64,000 nt of DNA from Prinia subflava (GCF_021018805.1 NC_086259.1:13297001-13361000); one strand, 5' to 3'; counted from the stretch's first letter, positions 12,341 through 25,800 are shown. Notes: generated from the letters alone by a model not told the origin. Translations and numbers: made by a program.

Positions 12341-15300
12341 TCTACTTTTCTAGATACTAGCAATAGGAAGAGATGATGAATTCCCTCTCTACAAGAGAGT
12401 GAATTAATAGGTGCCCCAGAAGGCCTGGAAGGGGCAGGATTTGATTGCATTCCTTGAATACTGAATACCTAAGTCTCCCAAATTGGGTAGCAAAGAAAAT
12501 CTCTTGAAATATTTGACTTGCAAGAAAGGCCCTTGCTGATAATAGAGGACCCTTGGGAAAGTGCATTTTGGGTGGTATTAAACTTAAGCAGCTGGAGGAT
12601 CTGGTTTGGAACAAACATTAATAAAAGGAATTTTTTTAAAAAGGAAATAAAGTCTTCTATATCTTTGCCTCCAGCATGTCCTTGCTTTCAATAAATAGAC
12701 ACGGGAATTAATGTTATTTGCAGGATCCCAGTTCAGTAATAGTACATGAATAATATGCTATATCATAATTGAGTAGCAACTGATATTTTTCTATAAAAGT
12801 ATGCATTGATGTATGTAATGGTGACTGTGCTGTTTAACTGCAGGTCCATAAGGAAGTATTAATAGTAGGTGAAGAGTGGTTTGACACCACCCTCCCTGTA
12901 AATACATCTGCAACCTGTTTTATAGTGCCCAGTAATGGTGAGAAGGATAATGCTTCACTGGATGTCTGTGATTACAGCATGGTGAGGAATATATTAGAGC
13001 TGTGAGTCCCTGTGAAGGTAGATGGGAGATACCCAAGTGGTGCTTCATGACCAAAGTTAAAGTGACTGCATTACTGGATGTACCTACTGAGTGGTAAACA
13101 TTGTGTGTTCACTGCTTTTCATTACTGAAATGTATGTTTTGGAATACTGTCTGCCCTCTTTGGATGTCCTCTGGAAGGATATTCTGCAGTAAGGCTTCTC
13201 ATAATATACATCTGAGTCTGCAGTGCTGCAAGATCTCTGGGGATAACTGGAGCCTCTTCTGAGCTGTGTTGGGGGAAAGGATAAATGGCATTTGATGGCC
13301 TGTTTTTCATGAATAGATAAGTTGTATGACATTAGTGAATCAGCAAAGTATTTTCACAGGAAAATTCTCTGACAAAATAATACTGGAAACCTGCAATGTG
13401 ATCTTAATGCTTGTTTATAGATGCTAAGTGGGTGTTCAGCGCAATATCTGATAATATGTATCCAGCAACAAACATGTTGATGGTAGAGTATCATAACCAG
13501 AAGGAATAATTTGGCCATTTTAAGCAAATTGAGCAGTGCATCTGTCTCACTTCTGCACTTACTAGGGCCAGGCACTTGGTGTCTAGGTACCCACCTAAGC
13601 CATGGCTGGACAGAAAGTAAATTCTGCATTGCTTTCCGCATGGATCTTGCAATATGGGCTCCTGTGTAGCAGGAGCTCAAGGAGGATTAACAACACATTT
13701 TTGTTTACATCACTAATCAGTCTTTAGATGCTTTAGTCTTGCCCACTACTGATCTAGTTCATGTTTGAACTAGTGACCTCTATTTGAAAGTCACTTTGTC
13801 CTTTTAATAGTTTTCTGGGTCAGCCTCTGTCCCTTCCTGAGAGTCTCTTTATCTATACACTTGAAAAGGTTGTTCTTTTTTTGTAAAAGACTAATCCCCA
13901 TTTTGTATGGCTATGCACTTTGCATGAAATGAAAGCTCTGTGTATTCCCCTCACTCGTCTGGAATGAGTCCTTGCTTTTCTTCTAATCTAACAGCTGATG
14001 ACTCAGTTTCAGTGGGCTTCTTTTACCTTCAGTTTTGAAGGTTTGGATGGACAAATGAGGAGAAGGTGGTGGTGAGACTCATGCCCCGCAGCCCATTGTT
14101 TCCCAGTCTCTACCAAGTTTATGTTCTTGAGTCTGACTTTTCTCTAGGCATTTGTTTTTACCAGAAGCATCTGCCTAACCCCAGCTAGCTGACCTTAAGA
14201 CATGTAGCATTGCCAATCCTTTATCATCTGGATTGAGTTTAAGATTCAATCCGTCCCAGTTCTTTTACTTCTAGCTCTTCCCATTCTCTGGCTATCTCAG
14301 TGTCCTCACAATGTCCTTGCAAAGAATTGCAGGGTTATAACTCAGAAGCAGTGGTGACATAAGTACTTTTCAGTATCAGAAGAATAGAGATATATAGATG
14401 GATAATCATTGGGAAAGGTGAAAGGCACGTGAGTACAAAAGTAAAATTTACTGATTTCGGTCTTCTAGTTTTGATATCCATGTAAAACCTCTGTAGCTTT
14501 AAAATGTATATTTTGTAAGGGATTTAAGGGCAGGATAAGCTGTTCATACCTTTGTTGTCCCTTTTAGTCAAATTCAACAGATGGATGCTTTTATTTCCTC
14601 TGCTGGAAGATGTATCCTCAGTATTATCTAATGTAAGATGACAAGGCAAGGAGATTCAGGCAGAGAAATGAAATGATAAAACTCCAAATGACTTAATTTG
14701 GTCCACAAAGGACAGACTTTTGTTTGTCTTCCAATCATGTCGGTCCTGCATGGAAATACTGCTGGGAGGAAACCTGGTGCTTTTAATATGTATAGCTGCT
14801 TAATCATTCTGCTGATGAGTGTGATATAAAACCATTAACCAGAGCAGACATGGCCATGCTCTGTGTGAGCCAGGGCTGAAGGAATCTCCCTTCCCAGTCG
14901 CTGGGTGTTCTGTGATCAGCTTGAACAGTGTTTCCACTCCTCCAGGAAATGGAGAGGAGAACAAACAACATTGACAGATGTTAGTCATGTCACTTAATGC
15001 AGGACTGGAAGGCACTTGGATATTAATGTAATGAGCACAGTATAAAGACCTGAATAGAGTAGACCTGACTTCTAATTAAGCCCACTGAGATGCCAATAGT
15101 GATTTCAGTTGTACTTTCACAATGAGAAATACAAGGATAGTTTGACAAAGCAGCCATGCACTGCTGTTGTTCACTTCAACCAGCATGCTTGTGGGTGTTC
15201 ATTTTCCATGATGGCCACCAGTTCTAATGCCACTTTCTTCAGCTGGCAGCTGTAATTAAAGGAAAAGCACAAATTTATCATCTCATCTAAGAAAAACCTA

Positions 15301-16479
15301 AAATGCTGTCCTCATCCTGGCTTTTCACTGCTAATTTCAGAATGGCATGGCACCCCATTCCAAGCAAACATCCTTGTGCATTTTGGGATTCAGCAGGTCT
15401 TTGTAAGTCCATCACTGGTGTTTGTTGCCTCTTGGCGCCTTGTGGTTTAGTATGGGGAGCTGTCAGGATTTCTCTGGCACAGAATTGAGCAAGTCGTTCT
15501 CTCTGAACGGTGGGATGCTGCTAGAGGTGCATCCAGCTGGCAGGGTGGGCCCACACCTTTCAGAAGGAGGCTGGGCTGCCCTTTTGGGAAGCACTCATCA
15601 ACATGAGGGGTGAATGCATCTGTCTTCATCTGTCTACTGTTGGTGAGCAGGCTGGGAGCCACAGCTGCTTCTGTGTGCCCAGTCAGGCTCTAGGCTGCAA
15701 ACAGCTTGTGCTATGTGATGTAACATGGCCAAGGATGGTTCTGAATCTGCAGGCAGGTTTCTGTGACTGCATTTTATCCACTCCAAGATGGATTGAATTG
15801 CTGTGGAAATTAAAAATATGGACTTGGTTCTGCTTATGTGACTCTTCTGTTAGTGTTACAAGTCTGTGTATAATTGCTAGTGATGCAGGTGGCAAGGCAG
15901 AGCTTTCCTCTCTCAGACCACTCACAGCTGATAATATAACCCTGAAGAAACAAAGGTAAAAGCACAGAATTTTCTGCTTTCATACATGTGGATGTGCATT
16001 TCTGTATGGTACCTTTTGGACTTTGTGTGACAGAGAATTTGGAGACACTTTGTGAGAAGCCAGGAGCATTGATAATTGCATTCTGGTTAATCATCATAAA
16101 AGGCTCATGTTTGCTCCTAGCTGACACTTTGTGGCTTCTGCTGGAGTTAATAATTCATTGCTGGACTGTGTCAAAGCGTGCTCTTAAGTCAGGTTCCTCT
16201 ATGGATTGCTGCTATCAGTAGGAGTTGGAAGAGATGAAAGATGGGTTTAGTGTTTGACAGCCATTAAGTTGGTGTGGGCCTCCAGGCAATGCTAGGTTAA
16301 CTTCCTCATCTTGTGCTTCCTTGTGTTTGGGAATGTGAGGGACGTGGGAATTCAGCTTCCTGTGAAGCTGTGTTAGAATTTCAGTAGCCAGACAGAAGAA
16401 TGCTGAAATGAAGGTGTGAATATCAGTGGCCATATGGTTCTGGTTTAATAGACTGTGGGTCAAGAGGATTTGCTTGCCA
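12341..16479 (+). other. NUP93: NUP93 intron 3, continued; no gene seen
   Basis: AT-leaning intron sequence with no recognisable exon, RNA gene or repeat family on either strand. Open frames at 13354-13680 (minus) and 15603-15959 (plus) have no family resemblance and overlap frames on the other strand. Confidence 0.7.
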
Positions 16480-17230
16480 CGATGCTGAGGTGACAGTTTT
16501 ATAAAAGAGCTATTTCACTACGAGGCTGAGTTGCTTTCCAACGCACAGTGCCAAACCTCCCAGGGAGAGCGTGCTTTTACCACCGAGGGTTGAATTTGGT
16601 CATGTCAGTGCTTACAGTCATCTGCAAGAGGGATTGACATGCAGGGTTTGTACATAAAAAAGGGGTTAGCAATCTGAATTAAAAATTAACACATTCTCCT
16701 CGTAATTACAGACTTACACCAGGCTAATGCTGTACAAAAGAGGGCTTTCCAGACATAGTTTAATGGCCTCAAAGCAGAGCCATCACTTCTCTCCCTCCTC
16801 CTTTTAAATTAGCGTTGGCATGTTTAAAACACTCCTCAGATTCTGCTGCAAAATAGCTGTTTGGCTTTCAGTTGTGGTTTTTGGTGGTGTGGGTTTTTTT
16901 AAAGGTGATTATTCTTTTCAGTGCTAAAGATGGAAAGTGGTTTGCATATTCATGGCACATTATAATTTTGAAAATAATCTCCTAGTGGATATTTAACAAT
17001 GGCTTTGGGTAAATGGACACTTGTTGCGCTTTGTTTAAACGATTACATCTCAATTATCGCTTGATGGTGAGAGCATGGGTAATACCCTGGGTTCTTTGTC
17101 AAACAGGCTCTAATTAAAACTGGTTCCTGCACTTGCCTCTTGGATAAATATGGACGTGAGGTAGTTCAGTGACACCCTGTCAAATTGCCGAATTGAGTGC
17201 AAGTTCCCCATTCATCCGGACAAATGATAC
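16480..17230. promoter_or_regulatory. Candidate conserved non-coding element
   Basis: This stretch keeps scattered CpG, lacks simple repeats and is dense in homeodomain-type cores, for example cgtaattacag near 16702 and aattaaaa near 16677 and 17113. Texture of this kind often marks vertebrate developmental enhancers. This is a judgement on texture only. Confidence 0.25.
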
Positions 17231-20200
17231 CACTAATTGGGGTGTGGATGGCAGTAACAGCACTGCCAGTGTTGATGCTAATCCTCTCTGCTTGGCTGGG
17301 CTCTCCCCACCTCTCCCCTGCTTGGGACCGGCACTCTTGTAATTTTACAGGATTTGTGTTTCACTTCCCCATTATCTGCCTGGTCACACAAAGCCCTGGT
17401 CCTCAATCAGTCCTCTCAGGGGTGTTTCCCACTCTCTGCTTTTACATCCTGCCTCTTGTTTGGTACAAATTTAGTTCCAAAGCTGTGTTGAAACTCAGGT
17501 GTCCTTTGGGCTCTGTAACAAGCCAGCAGCTCCCAGTGTGAGTGCGCTGGAAGGAGGATGGCTCTCTGTGATGTTTATACTGGATGTTACGGGATCTGAT
17601 CACTTCCCAGTTATAGTTTTTGTTTTGACTCTGGATGGCTCATTTGTCTTAGTTCATGTAAGTTAGCCCGTTGCAACAAAGCCTAAATTCCCTGCTAGAC
17701 AGGCCAGTGGCATCATAATACACTCAGCCTGACTTTTTGCTCTGCTCTGCTTGTGTATGAGTATAACTGTATTGATGTTGAAGTGTTAGCCTGGGTTTTC
17801 TTCCTCTTCTCTTCACCACAACCTGCTTGGATTGGACTCCTCAACTCTCTGGCTGTTATTTCTGCATCCCTCTGAAGGGGTAGGATGAGTGTGCAGAGCT
17901 GAAGGCAGAGGAAGAGACTTTGCCTGTCATTAATGCTGGATAATCACCCTGCTGGCCTTGCAGAGAGGACCAGCTAATTCTTTAAGGCTTTCTCCAGAGC
18001 CAGTATGACAGTGCAGTATTTGCTGCTGCTGTTGCAGTGCTGGATTAAGCAGAAAAGAAATATTGGGAAGGAACTACCTATCACTGTTACAATTCACTGC
18101 CAGCAGTGTCTCTCAATTTTGCTGGCTAATGCTCACCAGCAGTGGCAGACTTTGAATAGGGCTTCAAAACAGAGCTAATACAGGAGCAGATCCAGGGATG
18201 CTGGTCCTATTCTCCACATTATCCCTGTCCAGTGCAAGACTGAAAGAAAAGGAGATGATATAATTGATTGCAGGCTACTGTGTTTTATGGCTTGTTGTTT
18301 TTTTTTTTTTAAGGTAAAGGTGATTACATCTTTTGATTTTTGTAGTTGTGATGAAGTAATCTCCTTCACTCCAGAGGTGAAGCTTTACCTGACAAGGCAG
18401 GAGGTCATTGTAGACACACAGAAAGAAATAGAGTGAGGGAATGATCCTGACCCAGAGAAGGATATTCTTACTCCAACGGCTTCTGCATTCTCGTTGCATT
18501 GTCATTCTCTTAGAGGTTTGATGCTCTCTACTCAGAAGGAGGACTTTTGCGGTTTTCCTTAGCTGGGGCTCAGCAGCCCTGAACAGTAGTTTTCCTTCTT
18601 CTCCTCCCACAGTCACATCAGAGTGCAGAAGTGATTGATGCGTGAGCTGACTGAACGCTCCACTAAATTGATTGCCAGTGAAACAGATAGCAGTTCCGAC
18701 ATCTTAGCTGGGTTAGCACTCACAGTTGTTTACACTAACAGCCATTTAGGGTGGGTAGTTTCTGTTCATATCCTTCAAAGCTGTGGCTTTAAGAAATCCA
18801 TAGGTAATGGGAGACAGTGCTTTGCTGAGCTACACCAGGAAGGCTTTCCCTGGCAATGCGATATGTAAAACAAAATACAGATATATAATTGTGCTGATTG
18901 TAATGCATAGATCTGCAGTTGCAAGGAGCTTCTGCAGTAGCGTTACATGGCCAGAAAATAACAGAGAATGTCTCTTGATAAAAGCAGCATCTTTGAAGTT
19001 GTGGCTAGCAGTTCCAGATGGATGATTGTGCTCCTGAAATCCCTTGGAGGCTGCTGTCTGTCCTGAGAGTCGACTGTCTCTCCAGGTGCCTTTACCTGTT
19101 TTGAAGTTTGGCTAGGAAGCAAAAGCTCTGTGTATCCTCAGTGCTACTGTCTCTGCACCACTAGTGGGTTATACAAAAAAAAGGTAACTCGGGGGAGAAG
19201 CTATCAAAACCAGAGCAGTGTGTGTGAGGTGAGTGGCAAGTTACTGAGGCAAGCCCAGCAGCAGGGATGGTGCCAGACATGGATGCTCAGAAATGCGGGA
19301 GGAATGCCAGAGTTAAATTATCCCTGCACATGTATTAACCTTCCTCTCCCAAAAGGGCTTTGCCTGCCCTGTGGGGTGTAGCTGGCTGTGATCAATAATT
19401 TTCCCTGCAATGCAACTGACTGCAGTTTTCCACTAAGAATGTTGGATTTCGATCTGTCTCCTCCACTCATGAAAAGCCTGGTAGCAGGATTCAGATAATC
19501 GCTGTTCATTTGGTCACAAGCAGGAAGGGATTGCTCCTTGCAGTCACTTGTGGAAAATCACCTTTAAGATAGTTTGCTAATTTCAAAGCCAAAACATACT
19601 GTAAGAGATCACTCTGCCACCTGTGAAGCTCTGAATTGTGCAAGGTGCAGTGATGCCTTTGGGGTAGGTGAGCCTGAGCCACAGAGCACCTTCTGCAGAC
19701 ATAACCCTGTTCATGGGAATTGCTCCCAAACCAGAGAGTTCAATGTGAATTCAGAGACTCCTGGTTTTTTTCCATATAAAATGTCCCGCACCATATTTTC
19801 TGATATTTCATGTCCAGCATACACATTGCAGTGTTGTTTTAATTTAAATAGAAGTGGAAATAATGAATTGGTGGTGATTCTGCAGGTATATCAGTGTTCA
19901 TGCTCAGCAGAACACTCTCCTGATAGCTTTTTGTTCTTCATTAAATGTAGGCATCCCAAGTCGGGATTTTTTTGCCTGTGTGTGTTTGCAAATTCAAGAC
20001 GTGCTTTTGTGAGCAGAATTACTGAACTGTGAAATGAAGTAATGTGGCAGCAGAGCTGTTGTTCTGGAATTTAAAAAGAATGAACTTTGAATTTGGGAGT
20101 GTCACCAGCAGTTTGCAGGCTGGAGCTGGGTTGGCACTCTGGGTTAAATGTGCCTTGGGACCTGTGACAGGAACTTCCCGATAGTGTTACACACACATGC

Positions 20201-20559
20201 TGTGAAACACTTCTTCATGGTTGTACGTTTGGCATATTATCAAGCGCATTCTTTATTCCTTTGGTGCTTCTGATTTTTTTCTTGAAGATGGGGGTGGTCT
20301 GTTTCTCGATTTTTCTGTGGCTTTCTGCACTGTAATGATGGCACCATCTCCTGACTGCTGGAATACACTGGCCTGACTTTAATCACCGGGTGACTGGCTC
20401 TTAGCATGGTTTCATCTCTGCCGTTTTACATCTCCTCTTGTAATTGCATGATTGCTTGCAGCATTGTTTTTCTGCTGATGACAGTGAAAGGCACACGCGA
20501 GTATTTATGTAACCGTATACTTTTCTGTTTGGTGTTTAAAGTGTAGGTGAAGAAGTGGT
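17231..20559 (+). other. NUP93: NUP93 intron 3, continued; no gene seen
   Basis: No exon or RNA gene recognised. A T13 run at 18298-18310 is followed directly by aag|gtaaag, a possible splice ratchet point. The 152-codon open frame at 19574-20032 has no family features and no splice context. Confidence 0.7.
18298..18319 (+). other. NUP93: Candidate recursive splice site
   Basis: T13 at 18298-18310 is followed by AAG (18311-18313) and GTAAAG (18314-18319), so a 3' splice site abuts a 5' splice site with no exon between. This is the arrangement of recursive splice points in long vertebrate introns. AAG is weaker than the usual CAG or TAG. Confidence 0.3.
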
Positions 20560-21350
20560 ACTTTGCAAATAAAATTCTCTTTATTTGATCATAAGCGGCA
20601 TCTTTTCACCCCTTACGTGCAATCATTTTCATGCCTCATGTGCAGTCATTTGTAAGACAAGGTTATATATACACACACTCTTAAGTATCATATGGAGGAA
20701 GAAGTAGGTTGAGCCTGTATGAATAACAAGGCTGCATTTCTGTAGTGCTGACAGTTTCATTGATATATATATGCTTACAATTAAATAACCTGTGTAAAGC
20801 TACAAAAAAGAGCGATGTTTAACGTAAACAGTATCTGTCTTTTAACTGCTAAATAACCAAACACAGCAAAACAATGGAGAATCAAAGCTCCCCTTTAAAG
20901 AGCATCGACACCAATTAATATGCAGTAAAATTATCTGCCTGTACAAGTTGTACCAACAGCTCTGCAGGTCTAAAATGGCAGAAGCTTTCAGTTGCTGTAT
21001 AAAAATCAAACTACCATTTATTTCAGCCTCATGGTATGTGCAAATTCATGCAGCTCAGTTAAGGGAATAGCTTCACAACTGGTGTTACAATCTGTGGCTG
21101 GAGTGCTGCATCACAATGCAGCAAATGCATTTTCCACATTAACCAAACATGACAGCTGAAACGATTATTAACCATGCAATATGTCGGAAGTCATCAAAAA
21201 TTCACATCAGAGTAATTGCAGTGGCTCGGGAAAAAAAAATAGTAGCATCTCTCTCCTCTTGCCTGCCTGCCGCCTCACCCCCTCCTAATTCCTACATGGT
21301 ACAGTCCGTTAACAATAAAATATCCTTCTGTAACCTATAAACTGTTACTC
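20560..21350. promoter_or_regulatory. Candidate conserved non-coding element (large)
   Basis: About 0.8 kb of AT-rich, repeat-poor sequence with many developmental factor cores: AACAATGG (SOX-like) near 20872, ccaattaatatgcag near 20912, attaaccaaac near 21140 and gattattaacc near 21163. An imperfect direct repeat of 13 bases occurs at 20616-20628 and 20639-20651 (GTGCAATCATTT and GTGCAGTCATTT, period 23). Conservation is inferred from texture. Confidence 0.3.
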
Positions 21351-22929
21351 CCATCAGTTACTGGTTTCAGACTGATGCTTTCCCTAGAATTTGAATAAAG
21401 CACCACTGGAAAAAAATATATAGATGCTTTACAGGCAGTGGTGGTCAGCCGTGGAAAGCAGCTGCTTTCTTATTGTCTTGCTGGACTCTTGACTGTCTCA
21501 GCCATTTCAGGACTTGCAGGTTTGATTTATATTTTTTTTTTTTTTAAAGATGAGAAAACTTGAAAATTAATAGAGATAGATACAGCTGTGTAAGCCTAAA
21601 TACCAGGCAGCTGAAGTGTGGCAGTTACAGCCAGCATTAACAGGTTTGTAACTCCTCAGTACTGAGATCTACAGGTAGGAATCTCTATCTTTTAAAATAT
21701 ATTAAATGAAGGTAAAAAGCTTGCTTTGATGACAGTTTTCCTTCAGGTGTCTTTTATAGCAGTTTTTCTTTGTACTGTTGCTGCAGGTTGTTTTAATTTG
21801 TAGGTGAGTAATTAAAGAGAACAGGTGGGTAGTTTTGGAGAAAAGCTCCTTTGCTCCCAGGAAAGGAACAGGAAGGTTTGTGCCTTTACCTTCCAATGTT
21901 CTTAGCTAGAGCAGCTGTTGGGTGGGGCAGTCCAGCGTCTGCTTTGGGTTTCATATGTGTTGCCTTTTTAAAGACCCTCTTGACATTGCTGGCTTTGCTT
22001 TCCATTTAAGCAGAAATACAGTAGCATAACTTTCTGAATGCTTTTGTTCCTGTTTTCTCTTCCCTAAGCTATGAAAAGTCTATAGAAGTATTTTAAACAA
22101 AAAATAAAGATGCTACTTGATTCAGATTTTTTTTTCTCCTGCTTTTCATTGTGGTGCAGAGATGTTGGTCCACTCTGTTTCCCCTGTTCTTACATATGCA
22201 CTTATGATTTATTTAGAAGAGATGTTAAACTTTCTTTAGTCTTATTTTGAAGTAAGGATTTCCGACGTAGGACAAAAATAAAAGAGAAAATATTTCTACT
22301 CTTTCAAAGCAAATGAAGATACTTGAAGATGTGGGGTTTTTGTTAATTTCTTAAATGAGGTGGTGAAGCATATTTGCTTAGTCAACTGGAGTTTGCAGCC
22401 TAGATCTCACTTCTCTTTTAAGCTAATAGGATAGGTTATGAAAAGGGTTAATCCAGTAAAGTCATAGTAAAGGGAAGCAGTCAGGGAATTAACATTTATA
22501 TAAATGTGGTGGCCGTGACTAGCTGGGTGGGTGGCAGCTCATTTAATACTCTCAGATCTGGGGACTTAAAGGCTGCATGAAACTGGGAGCTCTACCTGGC
22601 TTTGGTATGGGGGCAAAAGTACAGGGTGGGTTGATTTTTCTCCTTTCCTTTCAATTCTATTTCTGTGTATGAAAGGAAGCAGTTTAATAAAACATATTGT
22701 GCTGGGACAGCACCTGGGCTCTTGCAGTAGAGTGACCTGCCTCTTTTGGGGCTCCCTCCCCAAATATTCAGGTGCCTGTGTGCCATGTTCTGCGCTCTTT
22801 CTTTTGTCAACTGAGAAATACTCAGAGGGAAGACGTGGAACGGTGGCATAGCATGGCCAAAAAGTTGCCTCTCTCCAACCAGATTACTTGTGCAAAGGGG
22901 GGGGGCTTTCCACAAAAGCAGCTCAGCAA
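21351..22929 (+). other. NUP93: NUP93 intron 3, continued; no gene seen
   Basis: A T14 run lies at about 21532-21545, and a perfect 16 bp palindrome at 22492-22507. No exon, RNA gene or transposon recognised. Confidence 0.7.
22492..22507. repeat. Perfect 16 bp palindrome
   Basis: ACATTTATATAAATGT at 22492-22507 is its own reverse complement. It is AT-rich, so chance is possible. Confidence 0.8.
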
Positions 22930-23780
22930 AAAATCAATTAAAGGACAATGAAATGTGTGGTTTGCCTGTGTAAAAACATGGAGGAAACCATCCCATTCCC
23001 ACTGATCCCGTATGGGAGACGGCTCAGTTATCCTTGCAGTTAGTACATTGTGGCAAATTATTTTCCTTTGTTTGAAGTGGGTGGGAGACAGACTTCAACT
23101 AAGCTCCATAAATTAATGTATGAATAAATGACTGAGCCACTGTAATGAACAATTAGCTGTAGGTCTCTTATAGCAGGGTTTTCTGTGATATCTATTGGCA
23201 GCATCTGGACTTGACATTTAATTTACATTAAAGTCCGAAAGCTTGTGTGCCTTGTTAATGCAAGGCACAAATAAAGGCATGCACTGCTAGACAGTTCCTT
23301 AGCCAGGGTGGAGTACAGCCAGAGGAGAAAAATGGAAACCTATTGTCTCTGGTGTATCCTCAGCACACCGGCCTCATGCCCCAAGTCTGGAAAGTTTAAA
23401 CCTTAGGTTTATTACACAGTAGGAGAAATAAGCTGAAAAAGGATAAAGTGTTGATTGTAACATATTTATTGCAGCAGAGAATTTGGATGTATGCTTTTCT
23501 CTCTGAGCCCTTTAATGTCTAACATTTTTAAATGTAAGTTGTATAATTATAACAGGCATATTCCAGACTTCTGTTTCTTAGTTTAATGATCTGTAATTAA
23601 TAATTCATTTGTAATTTAAATAATTAACTTTGTGAAATGTATCAGTAATGTAGTAAAGAAAAACCATTTCTAAAGACCATGGCATGTTTAAATTGAGGAT
23701 TTAAAGATATTGTGACATGTATGAACTCCAAATTGCTTGCTTTCACTGTCAGTAAAATATTTATATTTATTCTAGGGGAT
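22930..23780. promoter_or_regulatory. Candidate conserved non-coding elements (two blocks)
   Basis: Two AT-rich blocks, about 22930-23300 and 23440-23780, are packed with TAAT/ATTA cores. The densest part is around 23580-23635, with several TAATTAA-type cores within about 55 bp. Repeat-poor texture and dense homeodomain cores suggest regulatory function, but no match can be checked here. Confidence 0.25.
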
Positions 23781-25559
23781 AAGGTGTCATGTTGAAAATA
23801 GCTATTAGGTGAACAAAGTAGCTATGATTTATTTAAAAATACTTAGGAAGAATGAGATAGCTAACTTGGGCTTATTTTCTTAACTCAGGTGGATGATTTT
23901 GCCAAATCATCTCATGTTATTTAAGAGGGCTGAACTTTAAATTTGCACATTTTCTTGACATTCCAGTGTGTATTAAAAAAAAAAAGCTTACATTCTTCAA
24001 ATACAGTGAATGTAATCTTGTCTCTGTCGTGTTAGCCACTATCAGCAAAATAAAGTAAATTTAACTTGGGAAAGGTTTTCTTTCCCTGTATAGATTTTTC
24101 TGAGAGACTTCAAACTGCAATAGAAATGTTATAGGAACGCCCTTTGTGGAGGTACAGCACTGGGGAAAGCCACCTATGCTGGTTTAGGATTTGCATCCCA
24201 GGATAACTTGGTTGTCGCATTTCTAGTGCTGACAGGATTTTCATGTCTGAACCAGGCGTTGTCCCTTCGAGGCAATGAGCATTCGCTGCCTGCATCGCCT
24301 TCTGTCTGAAATGCAGATGGAGGCTGGAAGATGCTGCTTGGCATTTCCTTTCAAGAAGCAGAAAGATGACTCGTGCTCCCAAGGAACGTTCAGGAAGGCA
24401 GTACGCAGGCTTTCAGCTGTGGGATGGGGGCACAGGAGCTGAAATCTTTCTGCTTGAGTCAGCCTGAGAACAAGGACAGTGTCAAACTCAGTGCAGCCAG
24501 GCTCACCACTTGAATCCAGAGGAGGTAAAGAGAACCAATTTTTTCATTACTGTTTTGTTACGTACAGTTTCAGACTAACTTAATGCATTTAATTTTTTCT
24601 ACTCATCTGAAATTGTGAAGGAAGAGATGTGGAAATAGCAATCATGTTTTTGTTTTCAAGAAATCCTGAGAGCATCCCTGTTTGTCACAAACAGCAAGGT
24701 TACATGTTCCCAGTCAGACAAACAGAAGGATAAAGCACTTAAGAAGGGGTGGGGGAGACTGAAGGACTGCAATCAAATATTTAGAAGTGAATTAGAGGAG
24801 GCTGGGTGTTAATGAGTAGCAGGTTTGTTTAATAATTTGCCCCTCTTGCTGGTGATCCATCAGAAATGCCATTTCAGGATAAGGAATACTTTATTGATTG
24901 ACTGGGATGGCTGTTTGGCTTTTGGATGTGATCCTGAGAAATGAATTTTCTGCTGCCAGGTTAAGTGGGTTTTTGTGGTTGCCTGTATGTTAATGCTAAT
25001 GTACAATTAGTCCAGCAGTAGACACTGCAAGCTTGTCTGTGTGCCTCCTTTATGCCTTTTGCTTCTCTTTTCAAACTACTCCCTTACTAGCCAGTGTGGG
25101 GGGTTCAGAGAGATACCTCCTGTAACAGGGCTGGACACTCCTCTTTCCTCAGTTGTATGAATTTTTTGTGTGGTGCCCATGGATTTCCAGCGGCCGGTTT
25201 CTCAGCTTGCACCTTCTCAGGAGACTCCTCGCCGGCTCTCGGTACAGGGAATTGAGGTGTGGTCTGCAATGGCAGCTGTGCTTCATCCCTGCCCCTGCCA
25301 TGCAGGGATGTGACATGGGCAGAAATTCAACATACAGGTTTCATTTGTCACCGTGTTACTCGAGCATGGTTTCCTCTTAGAGCAGGGAGAATGCACAGCT
25401 ACTTCTTGAGGAAATGTGGAATAACCACGATGCTAAAATGGCAGCGGAAGAAATAAGAAAATGGCGTCATCAGTGAAATTGGTTTCGATGGCTTGATTTG
25501 AGGGCGTCCTGCCTGATGCAAGGATGTTTCCAGCAAGAGGTATTACATTACAGCCTTAG
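23781..25559 (+). other. NUP93: NUP93 intron 3, continued; no gene seen
   Basis: An A11 run occurs near 23975-23985. A juxtaposed CAG|GTGGAT at 23886-23894 follows a T-rich run and is a weak ratchet candidate. No exon or RNA gene recognised. Confidence 0.7.
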
Positions 25560-25800
25560 TAATGACTGTACAAAGAAGGTATTAAATCATTTAAATCTAC
25601 AGCTTTTTTCACAGTATTCCCTTAAAAAACATGATACCGGAAAGGCGGGTATAACAGCTTATTCTAGTGGATGATCAGAAATTATCTTTGTTTGCATGCT
25701 ATAAATATTTTTACTATGAGATTGCATTGTGGATCTCAAGCCCACTAAAATTATCTCATAATTTAATTTACTTAAAATGAATTCCAAAAAGAGGAAAAGC
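25560..25800. promoter_or_regulatory. Candidate conserved non-coding element
   Basis: A short AT-rich block with retained CpG (taccggaaaggcgggtata near 25636-25654) and cores such as CTTTGTTTGCAT near 25686, which contains SOX/FOX-like words. Regulatory status is a guess from texture. Confidence 0.2.

Noticed and set aside
19574..20032. 152-codon open frame
   Set aside because: No domain, no codon bias and no splice sites; inside intron 3.
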